From positions 222,102-286,101 of the forward strand of contig NZ_JABSPA010000001.1 of NCBI RefSeq assembly GCF_013214175.1: a DNA stretch of 64,000 nucleotides. Direction: 5' to 3'. Origin of the DNA: Colwellia sp. (lineage in GTDB: Bacteria; Pseudomonadota; Gammaproteobacteria; Enterobacterales; Alteromonadaceae). Position 1 is the stretch's first letter. Every line of letters begins with the position of its first letter. This document shows positions 27,398 to 36,438 of this stretch, piece by piece. The translations under genes were made by a program, and so were the position numbers. Under the pieces are notes generated by a model. That model saw only the letters and a program-made list of their open reading frames with translations. It was not told the DNA's origin and searched no databases.

Positions 27398-27772
27398 ATG
27401 TTGATGAAAGCTATCCGTTGGCCAATAGGGCAATTAATTTTAATACTAAACTTTATTTTTTCACCGCGTTCGCCAAAGCGTGCCATAGACGAGCAAGCTA
27501 AAATTGATGATAAGACGCAAAGCTTAAGCTTGTATCAACTACCCTCTTGTCCTTTTTGTGTAAAAGTACGCCGTACCATGAAACGAGAAGGTTTAAAGAT
27601 AGAGCTACGTAACATCAGTGGTAAAAATGATTTTAGTGAAGAGCTTACTCGTGAAGGCGGTAAACGCAAAGTACCCTGTTTACGTATTGAAAAATCCGAT
27701 GGTCAAGTGCAATGGTTATATGAGTCAAGTGATGTGGTTGCACATTTACAGACCTTAACTAAAGCTGCCTAA
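27398..27772 (+). CDS. Glutaredoxin-like protein with N-terminal membrane segment
   Basis: A 124-residue protein. A hydrophobic N-terminal helix (PIGQLILILNFIF, residues 9-21) is followed after a short linker by a glutaredoxin fold: SLYQLPSCPFCVKVRRTMKR with the CPFC redox pair near residue 52, the KVPCL cis-Pro region (the Thr/Val-Pro loop) and a C-terminal ESSDVVAHLQTL helix, as in GST N-terminal/glutaredoxin domains. It is probably a membrane-attached thiol-disulphide oxidoreductase facing the cytoplasm. It is a single gene followed by a terminator. Confidence 0.88.
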   Translation: MLMKAIRWPIGQLILILNFIFSPRSPKRAIDEQAKIDDKTQSLSLYQLPSCPFCVKVRRTMKREGLKIELRNISGKNDFSEELTREGGKRKVPCLRIEKSDGQVQWLYESSDVVAHLQTLTKAA

Positions 27773-27814
27773 TTAAATTTAAGCGGCCTAAGTTAAATTA
27801 AATTGTATATTAAG

Positions 27815-27847
27815 AAAGTGTGCCACTGTTGGCGCACTTTTTTGTTT
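27815..27847 (+). terminator. Rho-independent terminator of the glutaredoxin gene
   Basis: AAAGTGTGCC pairs with GGCGCACTTT (one G-T pair) around a six-base loop and is followed by T-rich sequence. Confidence 0.88.
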
Positions 27848-28143
27848 TTTAAGCGGTAAAGCAGCCGTTGTAAATGGCAATATAAATATATCCTCCTAAA
27901 CTAGCTTTATAATATCAATTTTTATTTTAGAAGCTTTAGACATTGTCCACATTGGCACATTTTTTGGCGTGTGTTGCAAAGCAGTCCTTAATAAAACCCT
28001 TTAAAATCTCTTTATGCTGAAGTTCGGCACATTAATTAAAATGTGAGGGGATTTTATCAAGGCAACTATGCAGAAAAATACTCAGAGTATTGCTTTCTCA
28101 GCAAGCTTATATTTAAATTACCAGTTAGGAATAATAAGTAGTA
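27848..28143. other. Upstream region of the lipoprotein-csrA pair
   Basis: Roughly 300 bases with no gene. CACATT-N6-AATGTG at 28028-28045 is a short inverted repeat. No convincing promoter hexamers or known operator could be assigned. Confidence 0.4.
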
Positions 28144-28539
28144 ATGAATAAGGCATTATTAAGTCTAGTATTAGTTGTATCATTAGCTTTATCTGCTTGT
28201 TCAACAAAACCATCTCATATTGGCACTGTAGTGGTCACAAATTCAGGCGATGAATACAGCTTAAGTGAAAAGACTACAGAGTCAGTTCATGTTGTTGGTG
28301 CATATTATGAATATCAATTTGTACGTAACAGTGAATCAGGCTTCAAAGGTTGTACAAAATTAATGAATAATGCAGCAAAGACTTATGCAAAAGGTTTAGC
28401 TAAGTCTGTTACTCCTATTACTTGGCAAACAATGCAGGCTGATGGCTACATTGACCATGGCAGAGACTTAATAACCGCCATTATGTATGTTAACTGTCAA
28501 TACACATTCACAATTATATCAACAGATTATAAATATTAA
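28144..28539 (+). CDS. Small predicted lipoprotein, function unknown
   Basis: 131 residues with a lipoprotein signal peptide: [15 protein letters not shown] gives a lipobox L-S-A-C with the lipidated Cys at residue 19. The mature part has two further Cys (KGCTKL and NCQYTF) that may pair. I recognise no family. It lies only 10 bases before csrA, so the two are probably co-transcribed, an unusual neighbour, since csrA in this group commonly follows alaS or an aspartokinase gene. Confidence 0.75.
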   Translation: MNKALLSLVLVVSLALSACSTKPSHIGTVVVTNSGDEYSLSEKTTESVHVVGAYYEYQFVRNSESGFKGCTKLMNNAAKTYAKGLAKSVTPITWQTMQADGYIDHGRDLITAIMYVNCQYTFTIISTDYKY

Positions 28540-28549
28540 GGAACAAATA

Positions 28550-28750
28550 ATGCTAATTTTAACGAGAAGAGTCGGCGAAACATTAATGATCAATGACAAT
28601 ATTACCGTAACGGTATTAGGTGTTAAAGGTAGTCAAGTGCGCATAGGTATTAATGCACCTAGTGATGTTTCCGTACATCGTGAAGAGATTTATCAACGCA
28701 TTCAAGCTGAGAAAGCGAGTAATGAAAGTGAGAACAGCCCAATTACTTAG
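28550..28750 (+). CDS. csrA: Carbon storage regulator CsrA (translational regulator)
   Basis: RNA-binding post-transcriptional regulator recognising GGA motifs in mRNA leaders. It is 66 residues from the ATG at 28550, preceded by TTAAGGAA. The family sequence [17 protein letters not shown] at the N-terminus, the [13 protein letters not shown] core and [14 protein letters not shown] at the C-terminus are essentially canonical; Arg44-equivalent (VHREEIY) is present. A longer frame starts at 28487 but overlaps the lipoprotein gene. A terminator lies at 28869. Confidence 0.97.
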   Translation: MLILTRRVGETLMINDNITVTVLGVKGSQVRIGINAPSDVSVHREEIYQRIQAEKASNESENSPIT

Positions 28751-28868
28751 CAGTGCACCCGTCAGTTTATCAAGGATGTGTAAAGCAGAGCAGTTAAATT
28801 CCTGATTGAGTAGACTAGTAATATTTATCGAAATCTCAGAATAACGATAATGCCAATTGCTATTAATG

Positions 28869-28893
28869 AGCCAGCTTATTGCTGGCTTTTTTA
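28869..28893 (+). terminator. Rho-independent terminator after csrA
   Basis: AGCCAGC, loop TTATT, GCTGGCT, then a T run. Confidence 0.9.
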
Positions 28894-29017
28894 TGTCGAA
28901 TTGAGCAAGAGGGCTTTTATTAGCATAATCGCTGCAATCTTTATCTTTATTCTTTGAAATTTAATTAAGCTAATACCTTTCTTATTACTAGTTGTAAAAT
29001 TTAATAAGGTATTAGCT

Positions 29018-30025
29018 GTGTTGATAAAAACACCGAAAAGTTCAGATTTAAAAGAGAGTGAAGTCACCCCAGAAAATGTTTATTTAAATAGACGTGACTT
29101 ATTAAAAGGTTTAGGTTTTTTAGGTGCGGGTGCTTTACTGGCTAATTCTGCCAGTGCCAACGCTATAGATTGGTTTTCAAAAGAAGAAAAAGTTAAATTT
29201 AAAACAACGCCGTTAAAGTACCAAGCGGATGCAAACAGCAATAATTTAATCCTTACCCCTGAAAATAAAGTCACTACCCACAACAATTTTTATGAGTTTG
29301 GCGCGCAAAAACAGCAGCCAGCAGAATTATCACAAAGCTTTAAGGTCAATCCTTGGCAACTAACTATTTCGGGTGAATGTGATAATCCCATCACTTTAGA
29401 TTACGATGACCTAACCACCATGTTTGCCCTAGAAGAACGTATTTATCGTTTACGTTGTGTAGAAGCATGGTCAATGAATATCCCTTGGATTGGTTTCTCT
29501 TTAGCTGACTTATTAAAGAAAGTTGTGCCAAACTCGTCGGCCAAATATGTGTTTTTTGAGACTCTGCATGATCCGATACAAATGCCTGGGCAAGCTAATA
29601 GGCGCTTAGGTGGAGGTATTGCTTACCCTTATGTTGAAGGACTGCGGATTGATGAAGCGATGAATCCATTGACGTTATTGAGTGTCGGTTTATATGGTAA
29701 AACTTTACCACCACAAAATGGTGCGCCTATTCGTTTAGTGGTGCCATGGAAGTACGGCTTTAAAAGCATTAAGTCAATCGTGTCTATTAAGCTAGTAAGT
29801 GAGCAACCACAAACCACTTGGCATAAGCTGGCAGCTAATGAATATGGTTTTTACGCCAATGTTAACCCCAAGCATGATCATCCTAGGTGGAGTCAATCCA
29901 GTGAAAGGCATATAACTTCCGGTGGTTTATTTGCTCGTAACCGTATTAAAACTTTGCCTTTTAATGGTTATGGCGAGCAGGTGGCTCATTTGTATAAAGG
30001 TATGGATTTAAGGAAATATTATTAG
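29018..30025 (+). CDS. msrP: Protein-methionine-sulfoxide reductase catalytic subunit MsrP
   Basis: Periplasmic molybdopterin enzyme that repairs oxidised methionine in envelope proteins. The 335-residue precursor has a twin-arginine signal, [19 protein letters not shown], near residues 25-43. The molybdenum-ligand Cys lies in [15 protein letters not shown], and [18 protein letters not shown] and [13 protein letters not shown] are conserved YedY blocks. The start is GTG with AAGGT seven bases before it. It is followed by its membrane partner msrQ after 12 bases. Confidence 0.96.
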   Translation: MLIKTPKSSDLKESEVTPENVYLNRRDLLKGLGFLGAGALLANSASANAIDWFSKEEKVKFKTTPLKYQADANSNNLILTPENKVTTHNNFYEFGAQKQQPAELSQSFKVNPWQLTISGECDNPITLDYDDLTTMFALEERIYRLRCVEAWSMNIPWIGFSLADLLKKVVPNSSAKYVFFETLHDPIQMPGQANRRLGGGIAYPYVEGLRIDEAMNPLTLLSVGLYGKTLPPQNGAPIRLVVPWKYGFKSIKSIVSIKLVSEQPQTTWHKLAANEYGFYANVNPKHDHPRWSQSSERHITSGGLFARNRIKTLPFNGYGEQVAHLYKGMDLRKYY

Positions 30026-30037
30026 GTCCTCTTCCAT

Positions 30038-30667
30038 ATGAATAAAAAAATATCCACAGCGAAAAAAGTATTGATGTTGAAAGTCGTTATTCATCTGGTG
30101 GCTTTTTTACCTTTATTTAATTTATACTATCTTGCCTTTAATGACTTGCTCGGTGCTGATCCAGTTGAACGAGTGATTCACTTTACTGGCATTGGTGCCT
30201 TTAACTTGTTGTTGGTGACTCTTACTATTTCACCCATTGCCAAAAAATTTAAACAGGGATATTTACTGCAAGTAAGGCGCTTACTCGGCTTATATGCTTT
30301 TAGTTATGCCTTTATGCATGTATTAAATTTTTTAGCCTTTGATTTACAGTTTGCCTGGTGGTTATTTTTTAACGAAATTGTTAAACGCCCCTATATTACT
30401 ATTGGTATGCTGGCTTTTGTTTTAGTCGCGGCACTTGCGATTACGTCTTTAAACAGCCTCAAACGAAAGATGGGTAAGTCATGGCAAAACCTACATAACT
30501 TTAGTTATCTTATTGTTGTATTAGTGGCGACACACTTTTATTGGTCCGTTAAGTCTGAGCTTATTTCACCACTATTTTATTTTCTGTTAACTATGGTTTT
30601 GCTGGGCTTTCGCTATAAAAAAATCAAAGCATTGCTTGGCTCACTATTTAGTAAAAAATTAAACTAA
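30038..30667 (+). CDS. msrQ: Haem-binding membrane subunit MsrQ
   Basis: Integral b-type cytochrome passing electrons from the quinone pool to MsrP. It has 209 residues and about six helices. Conserved blocks are IHFTGIGAFNLLLVTLTISP, RRLLGLYAFSYAFMHVLNF and KRKMGKSWQNLHNFSYL, with the haem-ligand histidines in the last two and in VATHFYWSVK. Directly downstream of msrP in the usual order. Confidence 0.95.
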   Translation: MNKKISTAKKVLMLKVVIHLVAFLPLFNLYYLAFNDLLGADPVERVIHFTGIGAFNLLLVTLTISPIAKKFKQGYLLQVRRLLGLYAFSYAFMHVLNFLAFDLQFAWWLFFNEIVKRPYITIGMLAFVLVAALAITSLNSLKRKMGKSWQNLHNFSYLIVVLVATHFYWSVKSELISPLFYFLLTMVLLGFRYKKIKALLGSLFSKKLN

Positions 30668-30812
30668 TGCCACTTTATTAAATAGTGGTTTAAAACTTAA
30701 ACTTAGCTTATGTTATTAAACGTAATTTTATGACTGTTTATCGCCATAACCTTGTTGTTTTGCCAAAATAAATTTATGGTATCGGGCACTGTATGTCTCA
30801 ACCGGAATTAAG

Positions 30813-32351
30813 ATGTCTAAAAAAACATTACCGCGAAATTTAGTTATGAGTAAACTTACTCATAAGTTTATTAATAAGAAAAGTGCGTTTACCTTGTTTG
30901 CTACCAGTATGTTGTCACTTGGCTTAACGGCTTGTTTACCTAATGAAAAACAAGATACTAAAATTGTCATCAACAAAAACCCTTACCCAAGTACCTATCA
31001 AGCACTACCAGCACAAAGTACTTTATTGACCAATGCCACGATATTAACCGGTACCGGTGAGCGCTTAGATGACGCTGACATATTGTTAGTAAATGGCAAA
31101 GTTATGCAAGTAGGTAATAACTTATCTGCAGAGCAGGCGAAGGTTATTGATATGGCAGGTAAATGGATTACCCCTGGTATTATCGATGTTCATTCACATT
31201 TAGGTGTTTATCCTAATCCACAAGTAGAATCACATTCTGATGGTAACGAGATGACTTCTCCAAATACCTCAGAAGTTTGGGCTGAGCACAGTGTTTGGCC
31301 ACAAGATCCAGCCTTTGAAGCTGCCCGCGCGGGTGGTGTAACTACCCTACAGATTTTACCTGGCTCAGCTAACTTATTTGGTGGCCGCGGCGTAACTTTA
31401 CGCAATGTACCTAGTCATACCATGCAAGGCATGAAGTTTGCCGATGCACCATACGGTTTGAAAATGGCCTGTGGTGAAAACCCTAAACGTGTTTATGGTA
31501 GTCGCAAGGTTTTACCTTCAACTCGCATGGGCAATGTTGCCGGTTATCGAACCGCTTGGCTTGCCGCCACTGAATATAAACGTGAGTGGGATAAATACGA
31601 CAGCGATTACAGTGCCGGTAAAAATCCACAAGCACCAACACGAGATCTAGAGCTTGATACTTTGATGGGCGTGTTAGACGGCGAAATATTAATTCATAAC
31701 CATTGTTACAAAGCTGAAGAAATGGCAGTGATGATCGATCTTTCCAATGAATTTAATTATCACTCAGGTACTTTCCATCATGCAATTGAAGCTTATAAAA
31801 TTGCTGATTTATTAGCTGCTAATGGTAATTGTGCCGCTATGTGGCCAGATTGGTGGGGCTTTAAAATGGAAGCTTTTGACATGGTTGAAGAAAATGCAGC
31901 CATTGTTGATGCGGTGAAAAATTCTTGTGCTGTGGTTCATTCTGACTCAAGCACAACTATCCAACGTTTAAATCAAGAAGCGGCGAAAGTAATGTATCGC
32001 GCCAATGAAAATGGTTTCGCTTTAAAAGAAGAAGATGCGATTAAGTGGATTACCGCAAATGCGGCTAAATCATTAGGTATTAATGATGAAGTAGGCAGCC
32101 TAGTTGCCGGTAAAAATGCGGATGTTGTCGTTTGGAACATGAACCCATTTAGTGTTTATGCCCAAGCAGAGCAAGTATTTATTGATGGCGCTAAGGTTTA
32201 TGATCGATTTGATGATAAATACCAAGCGAAAAGTGATTTTTTACTTGGCCAAAACTTAAGTAATCATGTAAAAAACCAAGCTACTGAAGCCGTTACTGCA
32301 CCTGTAAGCAAGCCAGTTAACAAACCATCTACCACATCATCTACCAAGTAA
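30813..32351 (+). CDS. Amidohydrolase-family lipoprotein, probable metal-dependent hydrolase
   Basis: 512 residues. A lipoprotein-type signal (LGLTAC) places it in the envelope; the ATG at 30846 is an alternative start. An imidazolonepropionase/dihydroorotase-like amidohydrolase fold: the metal motif HxH in GIIDVHSHLG (near residue 128), LIHNHCYKAEEM, TFHHAIEAYK and the late Asp motif VVHSDSSTTIQRL. The C-terminal WVVWNMNPFSVY-like block is standard for the family. A Pro/Thr/Ser-rich tail ends the protein. It forms an operon with a second amidohydrolase 10 bases downstream. The substrate is not predictable from sequence. Confidence 0.88.
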   Translation: MSKKTLPRNLVMSKLTHKFINKKSAFTLFATSMLSLGLTACLPNEKQDTKIVINKNPYPSTYQALPAQSTLLTNATILTGTGERLDDADILLVNGKVMQVGNNLSAEQAKVIDMAGKWITPGIIDVHSHLGVYPNPQVESHSDGNEMTSPNTSEVWAEHSVWPQDPAFEAARAGGVTTLQILPGSANLFGGRGVTLRNVPSHTMQGMKFADAPYGLKMACGENPKRVYGSRKVLPSTRMGNVAGYRTAWLAATEYKREWDKYDSDYSAGKNPQAPTRDLELDTLMGVLDGEILIHNHCYKAEEMAVMIDLSNEFNYHSGTFHHAIEAYKIADLLAANGNCAAMWPDWWGFKMEAFDMVEENAAIVDAVKNSCAVVHSDSSTTIQRLNQEAAKVMYRANENGFALKEEDAIKWITANAAKSLGINDEVGSLVAGKNADVVVWNMNPFSVYAQAEQVFIDGAKVYDRFDDKYQAKSDFLLGQNLSNHVKNQATEAVTAPVSKPVNKPSTTSSTK

Positions 32352-32361
32352 AGGAACGACA

Positions 32362-33660
32362 ATGAAAAATACTTATTTACTAACGTCATTGCGCTGTGCC
32401 TTATTTGGTGCATTTGCTGTGACTACCAGCCAAGTACAAGCTGAATCTATTGCCATCACCAATGCCACTGTTTATACCGTTGCGGAACAAGGCATTTTAT
32501 CGCAAGCAACCGTTGTTATTGATGACGGAAAAATCATCGCGGTTTATAGTAAAGATGAAGTGCCAGAGTCACTTAGCACAGATACCTTGATTGATGCTAA
32601 AGGGCGTATTTTAACGCCGGGTTTTATTGCCTCTCAAAATTTACTAGGCCTAGTTGAAGTGGGCGCAGTTTCTGCAACACGTGATGGCTCGGATAAAAAA
32701 GCTGATTTAACTTTTGATGCTAGTTTAGCCTTTAACCCTAAATCGAGCTTAATTGCTTATGCACGTAAGGGCGGCGTTACCAGTAACTTGGTTATGCCAC
32801 ATGGCGGCGATAAGGTCTTCACTGGCCAAAGCTTTGTCGTTAATCTATCCGGTGAATTTGACAGTGTTATTGCCCAGAAAAACGCGGTAATGGTGTCATT
32901 GGGTAGTAGTCGTAAAGGCTCTCGAGCGTTAAAGCTACAGACATTAGCTAATGACCTTGAAGATGCTCAAAAATCCTTAGCTAAAGCAGAAAAAGCTGCA
33001 GCTAAGAATAAAAAGGCTAAAGGCAAAGATAAGAAAGAAGCGAAAGAGCCTTCTCGCTCGCAAAAAGTTATGTACGCTTTATTAGCTGGTGAAAAACCAT
33101 TATTGGCTTATGCAGATAGAGCCACTGATATTTTAGCTTTGTTAAAATTAAAGCAGCAATACAACCTAGATTTGGTGTTAGTAGGCGCGAGTGATGCGGT
33201 ATTAGTTAGCGATGAAATTGCTAAAGCTAATGTGACTGTGATGATGAGTGCTATTGATAACTTACCGAGCAGTTTTGATTCATTACATAACTCATTGGCT
33301 AATGTCGCTAAACTGACAAAAGCTGGCGTGAAGGTAATCATCAGTAATAGCGGTGAGAGTCATAACATTAATCAATTACGTTTTGATGCGGGTGTGGCTA
33401 TTGCCAATGGTCTAGCTGAAACTACCGCTTTAGCTGCAATTACCGCTAATGTTGCCGATACTTTTAAGTTAAATAGCGGCCGTATTGTTGTTGGTAAAAA
33501 TGCTGATTTAGTTTTATGGAGCAGTGACCCGTTTGAAATAAGTACTAAGGTTGATGCTATGTGGATTAACGGTAATGCTATGTCGTTAAGATCTCGTCAA
33601 GATGCATTACGTGAGCGTTATACTGCCGATACTGACATGCCACGCGCTTATACTAAATAG
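32362..33660 (+). CDS. Exported amidohydrolase-like protein lacking the HxH metal motif
   Basis: 432 residues with a Sec signal peptide ending near VQAESI. The fold is that of the amidohydrolase upstream: VIDDGKIIAVYS at the N-terminus, the ILTPGFIAS strand and the C-terminal GRIVVGKNADLVLWSSDPFE. Where the first metal-binding HxH is expected, the sequence reads GFIASQNLLGLVEVG, without histidines, so the enzyme may be inactive or act as a partner of the upstream protein. A Lys-rich, helical, low-complexity insertion lies at about residues 205-232. A strong terminator follows at 33808. Confidence 0.85.
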   Translation: MKNTYLLTSLRCALFGAFAVTTSQVQAESIAITNATVYTVAEQGILSQATVVIDDGKIIAVYSKDEVPESLSTDTLIDAKGRILTPGFIASQNLLGLVEVGAVSATRDGSDKKADLTFDASLAFNPKSSLIAYARKGGVTSNLVMPHGGDKVFTGQSFVVNLSGEFDSVIAQKNAVMVSLGSSRKGSRALKLQTLANDLEDAQKSLAKAEKAAAKNKKAKGKDKKEAKEPSRSQKVMYALLAGEKPLLAYADRATDILALLKLKQQYNLDLVLVGASDAVLVSDEIAKANVTVMMSAIDNLPSSFDSLHNSLANVAKLTKAGVKVIISNSGESHNINQLRFDAGVAIANGLAETTALAAITANVADTFKLNSGRIVVGKNADLVLWSSDPFEISTKVDAMWINGNAMSLRSRQDALRERYTADTDMPRAYTK

Positions 33661-33807
33661 TTTGCACTAGTTCGGTGAAGCACTGAGCTAACAGCTAAGT
33701 TGAAGCGCTAATGCAAAGCACTAAGCTAAAGCCCTCAGGGATTGATCGAGTCATTAACTTTAGTTTTTCTGCGTAGTACTATCTGCACAGCTCTTTGAAT
33801 TTTAATA

Positions 33808-33848
33808 AAAACCCGTATTTTAAGGAAACTTAACATACGGGTTTTTTA
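33808..33848 (+). terminator. Long rho-independent terminator of the amidohydrolase operon
   Basis: AAAACCCGTAT and ATACGGGTTTT form the stem; inside it TTAAG-GAAA-CTTAA extends the helix to a tetraloop with one mismatch. A T run follows. Confidence 0.93.
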
Positions 33849-34039
33849 TTTTTATCCTTGCTGCTTTTAAAGTAAGTTGTCTTGCTCAGTATTATCTTAA
33901 GCGCAATCGATATCGGCTCTGTAGGCGTTTGGTAATTGTCTGGTAAGTGTAAGTAAGAGAATAAGCTTGTATTTTAATTACCCTTCTTTATCATTGTGAT
34001 ACATCTTTACCTTAACTCACTAATTTTTAAGCAACTATT
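33849..34039. other. Upstream region of the patatin gene
   Basis: Together with 33661-33807 this is a gap of about 380 bases between genes. Apart from the terminator, I see no gene or clear regulatory site. Confidence 0.4.
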
Positions 34040-36247
34040 ATGCGCTTTGTTTTACTTTCTCTTTTACTCTTTAAGCTAACTACTTTAGCTTCTTCTGCCC
34101 ACGCCCGAGACAAAATTGGTTTGGTGTTAAGTGGCGGTGGCGCTAAAGGATCAGCGCATATTGGCGTACTTAAAGTATTAGAGCAGCATAATATTCCAGT
34201 AGACTATGTCGTTGGTACCAGTATAGGTGCGTATGTTGGCGGCATGTACGCCTTAGGTTATGAAGTTGATGACATTGAACGCATTATGCTTGGGCTGCAT
34301 TGGGATAATGGTTTTTCTGACTTTATTCCCAGAGAGGCACTGCCATATGCCAATAAGCAACACAGAGACAGGTACAATTTATCCATCAGGTTAGGTTACA
34401 GCGATGGCGAATTTAAAGTGCCGCATGGTTTGTTACTCGGCCAAAGTGCTTACCAAATATTACAACGTTCAACTGATACCGTTAGCTCTTTTGCGAGCTT
34501 TGATGACTTAGCTATTCCCTATAGAGCGGTAGCTTCAAATATCGCCACAGCAAAAATGGTAGTGCTCGATTCGGGCAGTATTAATCAGGCAATGAAGGCT
34601 TCCGCGTCAGTGCCTGGTATTGTCGCGGCAGTGGAAATTGATGGCGTTATGTTAGTGGATGGCGGTATCACCAATAATATGCCCATTGATGTGGTGAAAA
34701 AAATGGGCGCTGATATTGTTATTGCCGTTGATATAGGTTCGCCATTAGCGGATCAAAGTCAATTAACCAGTACCGTTTCTGTACTCAATCAGCTATCTAC
34801 CATACTGACTAATAATACCAGTTTGGCGCAAAAATCATTACTTAGTGATAACGATATATTATTGCGACCAGCCATTGATGACTTAAGTACCACCGATTGG
34901 TCTGTTATGCCCGAAGCATTAGTATTAGGTGAGCAAGTAGTGTTGGACAATTTAGATGTTTTGACAAAACTAGCTATTAATGATGTTGATTACCAAGCCT
35001 ATAAACAAAAAAAGCGCGCTAAAGCTAAACAATGGTTTACCGAGCTAGCTAACAACATTATTGAAATTCAATTTCAAAATAATTCAAAAGTAGAAAACGA
35101 CATTATTGCGCTACATTTTGCTGTTGAGTTAAATAAAGACCTTAGTAAAGATGAATTAGATTCAGCTATTAATAGGGTATACGCCTTAGATAAATTCGAA
35201 CAAGTGACGGTTGAATTTAACGATACGGAACAAGGCCGAGTTTTAATTTTACATACCAGAGCTAAATCTTGGGGACCTAACTATTTTGATTTTGGCTTTA
35301 ATTTAAAAACAGACTTTTCTAATCGCTCCATTACCTCCATCAATATGTCTTATTTAATGACTGACATTAATGATAAAGGCGGTCGCTGGTTAAATGAAGT
35401 CAGGATAGGTTGGGAAACCTTGCTAGCCAGTGAATTTTATCAACCCTTGACTAAATCGCACGATTTCTACAGTAGGGCTAGAGTTGCTTATGCACAAGAT
35501 AAGTGGGAAAAAACCAGTGCTCGTGAGGAGTTGAGCAAAGACCATTATTTAGCCACCATAGCCTTAGGATATAACTATTCATTTGACGGTATTATTGAAG
35601 TTGGTTTTATGGCTGAAACGGGAGATCTTTCTAAGGATGCTCCGGCGAGTGATGAGTTTGATTATGAGAGTTATGGCAGTTTTATTAAGTTTGGTTATGA
35701 TACTTTAAACAGTATTAATTTTCCTACCCAAGGTAATAAGTTAGTCATTGAGATGCAGTGGTTAAATGATAAATACTCGCCACATCTCAATGCCAGTGAA
35801 GACGATAAAGCACTTACCTTTACCTTAGATTGGCGCGGTGCTATTGGTCTTGGTGGTCATACTTTTGTTGGTATTACCTCTTTTGCTAGCATAGATAATG
35901 ACACCGACTTTAGTGTGCATGTTACCGAGCTAGGTGGATTTTTAAACCTGTCGGGTTACCAAGAGGATGCACTCATAGGTGTACATAAAGCCTTTGCAGC
36001 GGTTGTTTATCAATATGATTTAGGCCGTGATGTACCCGGTGGCTCAGGCTTACCTATTTATCTAGGTACCAGTATTGAGGCTGGTAATGTCTGGGGAGTA
36101 AATGAAACCGTTAAATACAGTGATTTAATTCATTCAGGCAGTATTTATTTAGGTACCGATACCAGTTTTGGTCCGGCAGTATTCGGCGTAGGTTTTGCTA
36201 CCGGTGGTGAATATTCATTGTTTCTATCCATAGGTAAAAACTGGTAA
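34040..36247 (+). CDS. Patatin-like phospholipase autotransporter, type Vd (PlpD-like)
   Basis: 735-residue outer-membrane protein with a secreted lipase domain. A Sec signal peptide ends near SSAHARD. The patatin domain has the oxyanion loop SGGGAKGSAHIGVLK, the nucleophile Ser in GTSIGAYVGGMYALG (about residue 63), and the catalytic Asp in VDGGITNNMPIDV. A POTRA-like region (about 330-410) is followed by a C-terminal Omp85-type beta-barrel (about 420-735) rich in alternating aromatic strands and ending in a typical terminal strand SLFLSIGKNW. The domain order matches PlpD of Pseudomonas. It is a single-gene unit. Confidence 0.92.
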   Translation: MRFVLLSLLLFKLTTLASSAHARDKIGLVLSGGGAKGSAHIGVLKVLEQHNIPVDYVVGTSIGAYVGGMYALGYEVDDIERIMLGLHWDNGFSDFIPREALPYANKQHRDRYNLSIRLGYSDGEFKVPHGLLLGQSAYQILQRSTDTVSSFASFDDLAIPYRAVASNIATAKMVVLDSGSINQAMKASASVPGIVAAVEIDGVMLVDGGITNNMPIDVVKKMGADIVIAVDIGSPLADQSQLTSTVSVLNQLSTILTNNTSLAQKSLLSDNDILLRPAIDDLSTTDWSVMPEALVLGEQVVLDNLDVLTKLAINDVDYQAYKQKKRAKAKQWFTELANNIIEIQFQNNSKVENDIIALHFAVELNKDLSKDELDSAINRVYALDKFEQVTVEFNDTEQGRVLILHTRAKSWGPNYFDFGFNLKTDFSNRSITSINMSYLMTDINDKGGRWLNEVRIGWETLLASEFYQPLTKSHDFYSRARVAYAQDKWEKTSAREELSKDHYLATIALGYNYSFDGIIEVGFMAETGDLSKDAPASDEFDYESYGSFIKFGYDTLNSINFPTQGNKLVIEMQWLNDKYSPHLNASEDDKALTFTLDWRGAIGLGGHTFVGITSFASIDNDTDFSVHVTELGGFLNLSGYQEDALIGVHKAFAAVVYQYDLGRDVPGGSGLPIYLGTSIEAGNVWGVNETVKYSDLIHSGSIYLGTDTSFGPAVFGVGFATGGEYSLFLSIGKNW

Positions 36248-36438
36248 TACAAATCTGCTAGTACAAATAAAGTTAGGCAAAGCCTGCTAGGTAAACTTTT
36301 ATGCTATCAAACAGTCTTTGCTTCTTATAGAATTTGGCTACTATAAGATTTTCCTGCGTAAGAAAGTTTATTCTTTTTGAGTTTAAAGCGGGAACATCGA
36401 GCTTTTTAATTCATAACCTAAGCAGATTAGTTTACCCC

